Positions 52,547-61,093 of a stretch of DNA of 64,000 nucleotides are shown here, one piece after another. A model generated the notes under the pieces. It searched no databases. It saw nothing but the letters and a program-made list of their open reading frames with translations, and was not told the origin of the DNA. This DNA comes from Okeania sp. SIO2C9 (GTDB taxonomy: Bacteria > Cyanobacteriota > Cyanobacteriia > Cyanobacteriales > Microcoleaceae): NCBI RefSeq assembly GCF_010672455.1, contig NZ_JAAHGO010000012.1, positions 417,096-481,095 on the forward strand. The letters are read 5' to 3'. Within the stretch, counting starts at the first letter, position 1, and each line of letters begins with the position of its first letter. The position numbers and the translations under genes are program-made.

Positions 52547-54709
52547 CTACCTCCTAACTCCTAACTCCTCACAATATTGAGGTCTTTGTTGTAATTGAAT
52601 ATCCAATAAATCAGCCACATTACACTTTAATCTACCTGCTGTTTGTTTATCTGGTTCTATATAGCCAAAACCAGTACTAAAAAACCTTTGCTGATATGAA
52701 TAAATTGCTTCTATCCATTGTTTTTGTGCTTCTAAATATTTCTCTGGTTCTCCTAAAAGTTCATCTTCTATCGCCCCAGCATACTGAAGTTTTATATCAT
52801 TTTCTAGAATTTGTTTAATTGCTTGAATAATGTTTAAGCGTGCGTCTTCTAGTGTAACTACTGTTGAATTTTGAGATAATATTTCTGTTTCTAATTCCCG
52901 GACTATTTCTCTAATTACACTGCTACTAGTGGGAAAATTGTCTAGTGCTTTTTCCATTTTTACCGAGGAAATTACACTAACATTTTTTGTTGAACTATCA
53001 GTTAATTGTTCTTCTGAAAAAGGGGAAGGTTCATTTTTTTTTTGTTCAGCAATAGTACCATTATTCAACTTACTTGCCTGATATCCTAAAACAAAAGATA
53101 GACCATGAGAAAGCAGTAATAAAAATGTTACTGCTACTGGTACACCATACTTTTTGATAGAGATAGTTATGCGGTCGGAAACAGTTAATTCTTGTCGAAC
53201 ATTTAACCCGAAAATTCTAATTTGATAAATTGACTTTAATCTTGGAAATGCTGATGTAAATATTAATTTTGGAACTTTTCCATTACTGAGTTGATGAAAA
53301 TAAGCCGCTAACTCATAATCAGGTAGTTGAGAAAATAACTCGGCAAAAGGTTGATAATAATTGCAGCGATAGCGACGATATTTTAAGTGGGAAATGAGTT
53401 TTTTCCAAATAGTATTTCCAGAAATTAGTTGTTCTATTTCTTGGTCAATACTTATGTTTAATAAATTGTTTTCTATATATTCTAAATCATGGCGAACTTG
53501 TTGTTTGATTATACTAGAATACATTGACCATAAACTACCTTTAGTTTTTAATAGCCAACAGAAAGCAGGAACAGATATTTTTCCTCCTAATATTTGATAG
53601 AAGGCGTAATTCATTCCTGCTGAAATTAATGAGTCTAATGATTTTTGATAATTTTTCAGTTGAGATTGTAATTTTAGAGATATTTTTTGTTTCTCATCTT
53701 CTTTTTTTCCGTCTCCAGTAATATTTAACCAATTCAGATATTCTGGTAAAGTTTCGGGAATAAAAATTGCTCTTAAAGTTAATAACCTAACCATTTGAGC
53801 ATTAGCATTTCCTTGTTTTACAGCATTACTCGCCCCGAGATTATCAAACAGGTTGTTTAAATATTTTGATGTAATTTGACCAGTCTGTATTTTTAAAATT
53901 AAATTTTCTACCCATTCTTGTTTGATTTGAGAACCACTAATTAATCCTTTAATTGCTGTTTCTATAGCTGCTTCATCTATATTTGTTGAGATATTTTCCT
54001 TGGATTCTTTTGTCATCTTTATCTGTGTTTGTGACAGATTTGCTTCTACTTCAGTATTAGCAGGATGAATAATAATAAATTGTTCTGGTCGTTCAATTGC
54101 TTCTACATTATAAGCCCATGATATAGGTAGAGCGTTGGCTTTAATTTCAGCCATTTTATTAATAATTTGTAAGTCAGAAAAATCAATGGGAATTATTACA
54201 GGTATAACTTGACTACTCAGCCATTTTTGCCATTCTGTGGGTAAATTTATTTCTGATTTTGTAGTAATTTTATGTTGATTTGGTTTGCCAATTTCTTTAG
54301 TTTCAGATGGATTAAATACTGGATTAATACCTTGTTGTTGTTGAGTATTTATCCAGTCTAATATTTGCCAAATATTATTTTTACCAGTGCAGAGAAAATA
54401 ACGATAAAAAGAAGTAGAACGTCCATACTCATCTTGCCCAGTAGTTACTACAGCAACTACTGAATAATCTGGTTCTTCATTACTTATACTTAAGACAACT
54501 CGCCCGACAAAAGTAGGTTCTTGACTATTACGGTCTTTGGCTACTTCAAAGCCTTTATTAGCAATTGCTCTTCCTACAGAATGGGGAACTTGAGGCAAAG
54601 TTAAGTTCATATATTCCCCTACTTTAAATCCCCGAGAAATCCATTTACCATCGGGTAATATTTCGGGAATTATACCTGTGCTGAACTCGTGAATTTCAAT
54701 TGTTTCCAT
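52547..54709 (-). CDS. Membrane protein of the GTPase cluster
   Basis: I do not recognise this 720-residue protein with certainty. Its N-terminus (METIEIHEFSTGIIPEILPD ... FVGRVVLSISNEEPDYSVVA) and the strand GRSTSFYRYFLCTGKNNIWQ recall N-terminal domains of GTPase-associated proteins in predicted conflict systems. The middle (about 240-500) is helical. One membrane segment lies at about 517-543 (VPVAVTFLLLLSHGLSFVLG), and the last 170 residues are polar, probably outside. It is the last gene of a minus-strand run after three small GTPases, which suggests a shared function. A 420-bp heptad repeat lies just before its start codon. Function unknown. Confidence 0.55.
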   Translation of the reverse strand: METIEIHEFSTGIIPEILPDGKWISRGFKVGEYMNLTLPQVPHSVGRAIANKGFEVAKDRNSQEPTFVGRVVLSISNEEPDYSVVAVVTTGQDEYGRSTSFYRYFLCTGKNNIWQILDWINTQQQQGINPVFNPSETKEIGKPNQHKITTKSEINLPTEWQKWLSSQVIPVIIPIDFSDLQIINKMAEIKANALPISWAYNVEAIERPEQFIIIHPANTEVEANLSQTQIKMTKESKENISTNIDEAAIETAIKGLISGSQIKQEWVENLILKIQTGQITSKYLNNLFDNLGASNAVKQGNANAQMVRLLTLRAIFIPETLPEYLNWLNITGDGKKEDEKQKISLKLQSQLKNYQKSLDSLISAGMNYAFYQILGGKISVPAFCWLLKTKGSLWSMYSSIIKQQVRHDLEYIENNLLNISIDQEIEQLISGNTIWKKLISHLKYRRYRCNYYQPFAELFSQLPDYELAAYFHQLSNGKVPKLIFTSAFPRLKSIYQIRIFGLNVRQELTVSDRITISIKKYGVPVAVTFLLLLSHGLSFVLGYQASKLNNGTIAEQKKNEPSPFSEEQLTDSSTKNVSVISSVKMEKALDNFPTSSSVIREIVRELETEILSQNSTVVTLEDARLNIIQAIKQILENDIKLQYAGAIEDELLGEPEKYLEAQKQWIEAIYSYQQRFFSTGFGYIEPDKQTAGRLKCNVADLLDIQLQQRPQYCEELGVRR

Positions 54710-54719
54710 TTGCTGATTT

Positions 54720-55140
54720 GAGGAAGGTGTTAGATGTTAGGTGTTAGGTTGTAGGTGTTAATAGGAAGGTGTTAAGTTTTAGGTTTTAGGTTGTAGGTCT
54801 TAAGTTAAGAAGGTTTTAGGTTTTAGGTTTTAGGTCTTAAGTAAAAAGGTTTTAGGTTTTAGGTATTAATAGGAAGGTTTTAGCTGTTAGGCTTTAGGTA
54901 TTAATAAGAAATTTTTAGCTGTTAGGTTTTAGGTTTTAGGTCTTAAATAAGAAGGTTTTAGTTGTTAGGTTTTAGGTTTTAATAAGAAGATTTTAGCTGT
55001 TAGGTTTTAGGTTTTAGGTCTTAAGTAAGAAGGTTTTAGCTGTTAGGTTTTAGGTTTTAATAAGAAGGTTTTAGGTTTTAATAAGAAGGTTTTAGCTGTT
55101 AGGTTTTAGGTTTTAATAAGAAGGTTTTAGGTTTTATACG
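54720..55140. repeat. TTTTAGG-type heptad array
   Basis: A long run of GTTAGGTTTTAGGTTTTA and AATAAGAAGGTTTTAGCT variants, resembling the short tandemly repeated sequences known in cyanobacteria. It lies in the leader of the membrane-protein gene. From 55141 to 55541 there are M5 fragments (TATACGATGTCCGAATAATT, TATATGATGTCCGGATAATT) and pyrimidine tracts, and no gene. Confidence 0.8.
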
Positions 55141-55541
55141 ATGTCCGAATAATTAGCGATCAAGAAACTTTCTCCTTTTTCTCCTCTTTCTTCTTCTTTC
55201 TTCCCTCACGACTCCTGACCCCTGACTCCTTAATCGTTCTTTATAAGTATTCAACCTTATATGATATTAGGTTGTAGGTTGTAGGTCTCAATAGGAATAT
55301 TTTAGGTTTTATATGATGTCCGGATAATTAGTGAAAAAAATTTTCTATTTTTCCTCCTCTTTCTTCTTATTTCTTCTTCCTTCTCCCTTCTTCGTTCACT
55401 CCTGACTCCTTAATTATTTTAATTTTTTTGTTAAATCCATTCCCAAAAATAAAACGATATAGCAATCCTAAATTATTTGTGATAATTTTATTTCTTCGGT
55501 GTTTGTCATTCCCTGCTCCCTATTCCCTATTCCCTATTCTC

Positions 55542-56435
55542 CTAATCTAATTGTGAATTACGTTTGCCCGTACAAATCCAATAAATAGGAGAAACTAAGC
55601 CAAAAGGTCGCCATTTTTTCGAGTCTTCTAATACTGATGCTACCCCACCACGACCCCGATAAATTTGCTGAGAATTTGGTTTTAAATATTTATTTCCTGT
55701 CACACCAAAAGCAGAAGTTGTAAAATATTCCACATTACCCATTCCCAAATTTAGCCAAGATTCTAATCTTTTAAAAATAGTAGGAAATCGTGCCTCTGCT
55801 AAAAATTTTGGTCTATTTCTATTTACCCATAAATCAGCTAATTCACACTTAGTTAAAACCAAAGCAATACGCCGTTTTTCACTAAACAAATCCTGACCTG
55901 CTAATGCTACTAAAAGTCTATCCACTCCCCTGGCATATTCTAGGTCTTTACGATGAGTTGTACCATCAATCATTAACATAATTCCCGTTGCTGGAAAACA
56001 ATCATTTAAGTAGTCTCGAAGTAATTGAGAATCTGTTTGGTGAAGTACATCGCTGAAAAATTCTCCAGAATAATCTTTGCAACTAATATCTAGATTCAAA
56101 ACATTATTCGAACGCCTCAAATTATCTTCTGGTTTGAGAGTAATTCTTAAACTATAATCCTTCATTTCTAATACATCATTAGCTAGACGAGTTTGTTCAA
56201 TTTGTAACCCTTCCTCTATCAAATTTTGTGCCTGCTCAATCAAATATTCTCCATCTTTATTTGCTGGAGTAACTAATTCAACAGGACTAGAAAAATCAGC
56301 ATTTGGCCACCTAGCCAAAGCTGCCATATAAGTAGTTTTACCAGCAGCGCGATCGCCTATTACTCGTAAAATGCCAGAACAATTTTCCTCTTTTAAATTC
56401 TCATTAATTCTGGTCTTTAATAGGGACTTAAACAT
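55542..56435 (-). CDS. Small P-loop GTPase-like protein C
   Basis: This 297-residue protein has Walker A ILRVIGDRAAGKTTYMAALA (27-34), a G3-like LDISCKDYSGEFFSDVL (DYSGE) and a G4-like ALVLTKCELADLW. The set G1, DxxGE and (T/S/N)K-x-(D/E) is that of TRAFAC-type GTPases, here with an unusual TKCE in place of NKxD. The C-terminus (YRGRGGVASVLEDSKKWRPF then GLVSPIYWICTGKR) closely resembles that of protein B at 56710, so the two are paralogues. No membrane segment. The substrate nucleotide is an inference. Confidence 0.7.
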   Translation of the reverse strand: MFKSLLKTRINENLKEENCSGILRVIGDRAAGKTTYMAALARWPNADFSSPVELVTPANKDGEYLIEQAQNLIEEGLQIEQTRLANDVLEMKDYSLRITLKPEDNLRRSNNVLNLDISCKDYSGEFFSDVLHQTDSQLLRDYLNDCFPATGIMLMIDGTTHRKDLEYARGVDRLLVALAGQDLFSEKRRIALVLTKCELADLWVNRNRPKFLAEARFPTIFKRLESWLNLGMGNVEYFTTSAFGVTGNKYLKPNSQQIYRGRGGVASVLEDSKKWRPFGLVSPIYWICTGKRNSQLD

Positions 56436-56442
56436 TCTTTTT

Positions 56443-56720
56443 ACCGAAAAATTGTGGTTTAAAGACTCCCCTTTTAAGGGGATATTAACGAAGTCAGAAG
56501 TCAGAAGTCAGATAGGGGAGCCGTCGGATTGGCGACGTACAGAAGTTATTTTTGTAACAGGGATTTGAGCAAGAATCCAAAAACATTTCGCCTTCAAAGG
56601 CGGGGTTTTAGACCCATATTATTTTGATAAATAAAAATTTCCCTTTGAGTAAATCCTCTTCTTTTCAAGGGGAGGTAATAATTAATAATTAATTATTAAT
56701 TATTAATCATTAATTATTAA
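56443..56720. mobile_element. M3 repeat with nested M6
   Basis: M3 opens TTACCGAAAAATTGTGGT and CTCCCCTTTTAAGGGGATAT. M6 (about 56489-56632) then runs from TTAACGAAGTCAGAAGTCAG to GGTTTTAGACCCATATTATT. M3 resumes with CTCTTCTTTTCAAGGGGAGG and TAATTAATAATTAATTATT. A GC-rich insert (GGGGAGCCGTCGGATTGGCG) is inside M6, so three layers are stacked. Confidence 0.6.
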
Positions 56721-57534
56721 TTGTTGAAATCCTCTTTCCTTGACTTAACCAATACAGGGGTGAAACTATACCATAAGGTTTCCATTTCAAAGGTTCCCGT
56801 AAAATTGAGTGGGGACTTCCTAATTCATCAGTACGATTTGGACGGGGGTCATTTCGTTGTAGAACGCCAAAAGTAGATATAGCATAAAACCGTAAATTTT
56901 GTTGAGGAATGCGCTTTTGTAAAATACTGGTTGTTCTTGGTAAATGTACTTTAAATATGTCTAATTCTGGGTCAAGACGACCAGGCCAAATTTCTCCTCT
57001 TTCACATTTACTCATTGCTATAGCTAGACGTAAATCTTGGGAGCGGTCGCGCTCATCCATTAAATTAATAAATCTCTCCATCACATTACTATAAAATATG
57101 TCGCTTCCTGGCTCCCATTTATGGAGTAAAATTAGACAACCGACATTATCTTTTATCAGACATTCATCGATAAATTCTTGATGTAAAGGATTAGAAATAC
57201 CTGTTTGTAATTCATTAAAAATCTCCCCTGGATAATCTCGCACTACTAGATTAATTTCTTCTGGTTTTTGTTGCCACCAACGTTTTATTTCTATCTGAAA
57301 AGAATACAAAGGTAAATCATAGAAACTTTTGATTTTTATTCCATCAATAATAGTGGGTTCTAAAGAAGCACCATTGAGAATAATTGTTTCAGCTTTATTA
57401 GCTAAATTTTGAGCATCATTAGTAATAGCTGTAATTTGAAAATTTGGGTGACTTTTTTCTGGCCAATAAGCTAATCCTGCTAGATAAGTAGTCTTGCCCG
57501 CACCCGTAGGTCCCATAATACAAATATTCCCCAT
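56710..57534 (-). CDS. Small P-loop GTPase-like protein B
   Basis: This 274-residue protein starts directly with the P-loop (MGNICIMGPTGAGKTTYLAG, 8-15). The G3-like motif is INLVVRDYPGEIFNEL and the G4-like motif AIAMSKCERGEIW. The C-terminus LGSPHSILREPLKWKPYGIV then SPLYWLSQGKR parallels protein C. The GLAYWP after the P-loop also matches ALARWP in protein C. Such short, domain-only GTPases in pairs occur in predicted NTP-dependent conflict systems. It overlaps the AT-rich end of the M3 repeat at its stop. Confidence 0.7.
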   Translation of the reverse strand: MGNICIMGPTGAGKTTYLAGLAYWPEKSHPNFQITAITNDAQNLANKAETIILNGASLEPTIIDGIKIKSFYDLPLYSFQIEIKRWWQQKPEEINLVVRDYPGEIFNELQTGISNPLHQEFIDECLIKDNVGCLILLHKWEPGSDIFYSNVMERFINLMDERDRSQDLRLAIAMSKCERGEIWPGRLDPELDIFKVHLPRTTSILQKRIPQQNLRFYAISTFGVLQRNDPRPNRTDELGSPHSILREPLKWKPYGIVSPLYWLSQGKRISTINN

Positions 57535-57688
57535 TTTTTTGATTAAATATGTGTTTACTATTTAAGCGTTCAGCAGTCAGCACTTCAGCACTTCCGCAAA
57601 TAATGAATAATTCCTGATAATGTTAAATAACCGTACCTTAGCAGTAATATCAAGTATCATTAATTAGCCATAATAAATTAGCTATTTT

Positions 57689-57827
57689 TAGTCATCTAAA
57701 GATGACTTCTGCTTTGAGCCAAGAAATTTATTTCTTGGCGGATAACATGGCTTGCCAATGTCGCCAAGCCAATCTCGCCAAGGATTTTAATCCTTGGCTA
57801 ATAGTTTAAGTCATCTTAAGATGACTT
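57689..57827. repeat. Hairpin-rich repeat
   Basis: Successive perfect hairpins AGTCATCTAAAGATGACT, GCCAAGAAATTTATTTCTTGGC (22 nt, split here as GCCAAGAAAT/ATTTCTTGGC) and GCCAAGGATT/AATCCTTGGC, and again AGTCATCTTAAGATGACT. The first two recur in reverse at 23742-23820. It fills part of the 57535-58029 gap, which has no gene. Confidence 0.65.
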
Positions 57828-58029
57828 TTGAGGATTATGCCATCTTTTTATATTGTGGTTAATCAATACAACTTGATATAAATTTTAATTCTCTGTTATC
57901 TAACTCAATGACAAAACTTTCACTTTTTCCTTCTTACTTGTTTTGATCACGGGAACAAGATGCTCTCACTGGCTATACTTATTGCTTCCTTCTTCCCTCT
58001 TCCTTCTTCCTTCTTCCCTCTTCCTTCTC

Positions 58030-58773
58030 TCAACCTAAATAACTAGCTAAATAAATCCAAGGTAATTCTAATAAACTACGGTGATAAATACTGGTAATAA
58101 AACACCGAACAGATAAACCAGAACGACTACTATTTATTTGTTCCAATTGTGATTTTAGTGGTAAAAAATAACGATTAACTACATAATTATGACGTTGCAG
58201 CCAATTCATAGTATAACCATGAGGTAAATAAGCCAATTTAGAAATTTCTTGCTCAAGATTACAATCAATTAAATCGGCTTTATTCAGACATATTACAATA
58301 GGTCTGGCTTGAGGACAATCATAAATAAAAAAGTCAGTCCAACGATTAAACCTATTACACCATTGTTGCTGAGTAATATAATTTTCCTGGTTAATATGAG
58401 GCTGTAAAATTTCTCTATAGGGAGGAACAATTAAAAAAATTCCTTCACTTTTACCCACTATTTCTTTAAAATTTTGCCATTCATTAATATGCTCAGATTG
58501 CCATGACCTACGAAATAATTCCCCAGGAGAATCTATCCAATCTACAATAATTTTACTAATACCAGTAGAAAGTCTAACTTTCACATTCAAAGAACGCTTT
58601 TCAATACTTTGAGTAGGTTTAGCAGTGCCATCTAAATTAAGTAAATTTGCCTGGAGATTTTGATAATTTTGATTGACCAAAGAAACCTGAACATAATTTC
58701 CTTGGGGATTGGCCAATTCTAATGCGAAATGAGTTTTGCCGACGGCGCGATCGCCTATATAAACTACTCCCAT
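58030..58773 (-). CDS. Small P-loop GTPase-like protein A
   Basis: This 247-residue protein has Walker A MGVVYIGDRAVGKTHFALEL (7-14), a G3-like KIIVDWIDSPGELFRRSW and a canonical G4 PIVICLNKADLIDCN (NKAD). It is therefore the one of the three with a standard guanine-specificity motif. LIVPPYREILQPHI lies between. The C-terminal part (FITSIYHRSLLELPWIYLAS) is not recognised. It is first in the minus-strand run of three GTPases and a membrane protein, with 495-bp repeat-filled spacing to B. A molecular-switch role is inferred. Confidence 0.72.
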   Translation of the reverse strand: MGVVYIGDRAVGKTHFALELANPQGNYVQVSLVNQNYQNLQANLLNLDGTAKPTQSIEKRSLNVKVRLSTGISKIIVDWIDSPGELFRRSWQSEHINEWQNFKEIVGKSEGIFLIVPPYREILQPHINQENYITQQQWCNRFNRWTDFFIYDCPQARPIVICLNKADLIDCNLEQEISKLAYLPHGYTMNWLQRHNYVVNRYFLPLKSQLEQINSSRSGLSVRCFITSIYHRSLLELPWIYLASYLG

Positions 58774-58784
58774 TTTAGAGTTAA

Positions 58785-58971
58785 TACCAATTTGATAAAT
58801 ATTTGCTACAAATAACTAGGTTATTTCTTAGAAGTCAGGAGTCAGGGGTCAGAATGGATAGCTTTGATGCTATTTGTTAGGTCATAATTTATCTTTTTAG
58901 TCTAAGGGACATTGCCTGTATATGTCTTTTAACTGCCCTGATTATTCAAACACATTCTTTTTCCAAAGGTG
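58785..58971. mobile_element. M2 element at the broken CHAT gene
   Basis: Ends TACCAATTTGATAAATATTT and ATTCTTTTTCCAAAGGTG, flanked by TTAA on both sides (58781-58784, 58972-58975). The recognisable TPR-CHAT sequence begins directly after it. Confidence 0.7.
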
Positions 58972-59686
58972 TTAATCTCTTCTGCTTACAAAGAAAATAT
59001 ATTAGTAGCAAATATTTCCAACAATTTGGGATTAATTTATAAAGATTTAAGTTGCTATTCTGAAGCCGAAGAATATCTGATTAAATCCATAGCGATCGCT
59101 ACCCCCATCTTACCGAAGACTTCCACAAACTCCGCGACTTGGGCGAACAAATAATCCACCTTGCCTTTTCCACCCCTCAAATCCAAGATTTCACCACTTA
59201 CCAACAACAATTAGCACAATTGCAAACCGAACATAACAACTTGCAAAAAAACCTAGCATCCCAAGTTCGAGAAATCCAACTAAAAGAACAACTCCCTAAC
59301 CCTAGCGATGTTGCATCAGAGTTACCAAAAGGTTCAACATGGAAAACGAAGCACTAGAAAGCTACTTCAAACCCCTTCAATGTCCCCGAATGCTCTTAAT
59401 CGCCACCCACGGTGTATTTTTACCTAATCAGCCAGAGGAGGACTCCCCAAGTTTTCCTTCTCAAAGGGAAACTGCTTTACTACCAGGCGATCGCTTTTTT
59501 GGTCGAGTAGAAAATCCTATGCTCTGTTCCACCCTCGCTTTAGCCGGAGCTAACACATGGGCAAAAGGTGACAAACTTCCTCCAGAAGTGGGTAAAGGAG
59601 TCCTATTTGCTCAGGACGTAGCCGGACTTGACCTCTGGGCAAATGAAATTACTGTCCTGCTTCGTTGGCAAAGAGCGCAATCATAA
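58969..59686 (+). pseudogene. TPR-CHAT protease remnant
   Basis: Three frames in sequence give a tetratricopeptide-like NLGLIYKDLSCYSEAEEYLI (58969-59154), a helical linker (59139-59357) and a CHAT-like part (59339-59686). The last has RMLLIATHGVFLPNQPEEDS with the catalytic His-Gly and ENPMLCSTLALAGANTWAKG. The frame ends DLWANEITVLLRWQRAQS, just where CHAT proteins have their Cys (AC-T-G), so the nucleophile is gone. The 5' part is cut at the M2 element. Two frameshifts and both truncations make it dead. CHAT proteases are caspase relatives used in cell-death and defence pathways. Confidence 0.7.
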
Positions 59687-59706
59687 TGTTTGTATCTAGA
59701 AGGTAT

Positions 59707-59889
59707 CTACCACTCATTGATATCTATTTGTTCACAATCTTGTTTAATCGTTTCGCCAATAATTTGAAGGTCTTCAGGAGAAATTGAGCCAGCAAAAGGT
59801 AATAATTGTGTTCCTGAAATATCTCTAACTTGAGTTTTTAGCAATTTCCGAGCAAATTCAAGCACTTGGTATTGCAAGTGCTGTGGCAT
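59707..59889 (-). CDS. Small antitoxin-like protein (DUF2281-like)
   Basis: The 60-codon frame from ATG 59889 reads MPQHLQYQVLEFARKLLKTQ and ends AGSISPEDLQIIGETIKQDC-EQIDINEW. This pattern is that of small DUF2281-type antitoxins. The frame is open upstream (LSVIDEVVEQLKV) to an AAGGAG at 59948-59943, but without ATG, GTG or TTG there, so the true start is uncertain or lost. No toxin gene follows. Confidence 0.5.
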   Translation of the reverse strand: MPQHLQYQVLEFARKLLKTQVRDISGTQLLPFAGSISPEDLQIIGETIKQDCEQIDINEW

Positions 59890-59973
59890 AACTTTTAATT
59901 GTTCGACTACCTCATCAATGACAGACAGACTTACTAGATATCTCCTTTGTTAAGTAAAGTATTAACAATAATA

Positions 59974-60225
59974 TTAGGCACGTTTCAATTCTTCAGCTAA
60001 TTCCGCTTCAGTAAGTTGAAAAGTTTCTACTCCATAATCAGCTAATTTTGTTAAAAATAAGGGTTTAGGAATTCCAAGCAAATTTGCTGCTGCTCTGGAA
60101 AAAAGACGACCTAATTCATAAAGTTTAATAGTAGCAATTAATTGCATTTCTTGACTAAGTTGTTCTAGGGTTAAATTTAAGGTTAAGGCTGTTTATTCTG
60201 GTCTGTTGATGATTAGTTGGTACAT
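59974..60225 (-). pseudogene. UPF0175-like gene with early stop
   Basis: From ATG 60225 it reads MYQLIINRPE, a TAA at codon 11, then TALTLNLTLEQLSQEMQLIA, TIKLYELGRLFSRAAANLLG, IPKPLFLTKLADYGVETFQL and a final ELKRA. The last part is the UPF0175 pattern, a family often paired with PIN-type toxins. A shorter protein from the Met at about codon 26 is possible. Neither toxin is nearby. Confidence 0.6.
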
Positions 60226-60384
60226 AAAATCTATTTTTTGTTAAGAGTATTAATTGCAAAATAATATTATTTGAGTGAATTGAAAAGTTAGGAAGTTGGC
60301 GATCGCTATTTGAAAGCTATTTTACAGAAACTTTTGAATAGGTTGTAATTGGTAGATTCTGACCCATAAATACCATTTTAGGGA

Positions 60385-60642
60385 TTAATTCTGATAATTT
60401 ACCATTGATTTTGAAGAAATAGGTCTTGATTGTTCCTGAGTAGAAGGTTTCTGAGGTAGGGTAATAATATTTTCAGTGAAAAACCAAACTGCAAGGCTAG
60501 AAATAACCCCAGATAGCAAGCCAAGAATTAAGCCTTCAATCCATCCTCGAACTCTTCCCTTAGAACTAGCATTTTCGATCAGACGAGCAAAGGATTCTTG
60601 AGGAACTTTTATAGTTATTCTGAATAAGAATGGGGCACTTTT
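60385..60642 (-). pseudogene. Single-TM protein remnant without start
   Basis: An 85-codon frame with no ATG/GTG/TTG start reads RITIKVPQESFARLIENASS, a membrane segment GLILGLLSGVISSLAVWFF, and a Pro/Ser/Gln-rich tail. It lies just downstream of the coiled-coil gene on the same strand. It may be the third gene of that set, truncated at its 5' end. Not recognised. Confidence 0.35.
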
Positions 60643-60697
60643 TCAGCTCAAATCCTTTCACAGCAAGAAAAACTCGTCTCAATCTAAACCAGAATGA

Positions 60698-60994
60698 CTA
60701 TAGAACAGTTTCTGCGGTACTTTTATCCTCCTCTAACTCATGAATACGTTCTTGTAACTTACTAACTTTTTCCTTGTTTTCTTGAGCCTCACTTTGCAAT
60801 GATTCTACAGCCAATATTGCAGACTCTAGCTCTTTTTTTATATCGCTTAATCGACTAATTCTGGTATCTATGCTTTGGGGATCGATAACTTCATTAAGAG
60901 GAATTTCATAACTTATAAATGGTATTGGTAATTTTATTCTAACTTGAGCCTTGCTTAAAACTTCCTTACTGAGAAGCTTAAAAATCTTTTTCAT
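60698..60994 (-). CDS. Small coiled-coil protein
   Basis: This 98-residue protein has a basic start (MKKIFKLLSKEVLSKAQVRI), a short beta-like KLPIPFISYEIPLNEVID, and a coiled coil over about 48-95 (heptads through LSDIKKELESAILAVESLQS and SKLQERIHELEEDKS). I recognise no family. It is 99 bp downstream of the 2TM gene in the same direction, so probably co-transcribed with it. Confidence 0.5.
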   Translation of the reverse strand: MKKIFKLLSKEVLSKAQVRIKLPIPFISYEIPLNEVIDPQSIDTRISRLSDIKKELESAILAVESLQSEAQENKEKVSKLQERIHELEEDKSTAETVL

Positions 60995-61093
60995 AGTTCA
61001 TTTAAAGAAGCAGAAATAAGTTTAAGTGAATTGTATCCCAGTCATGGGAAATTTGCTATTTCAGCTAAATATAACCAACAGCACTTGCACTTC

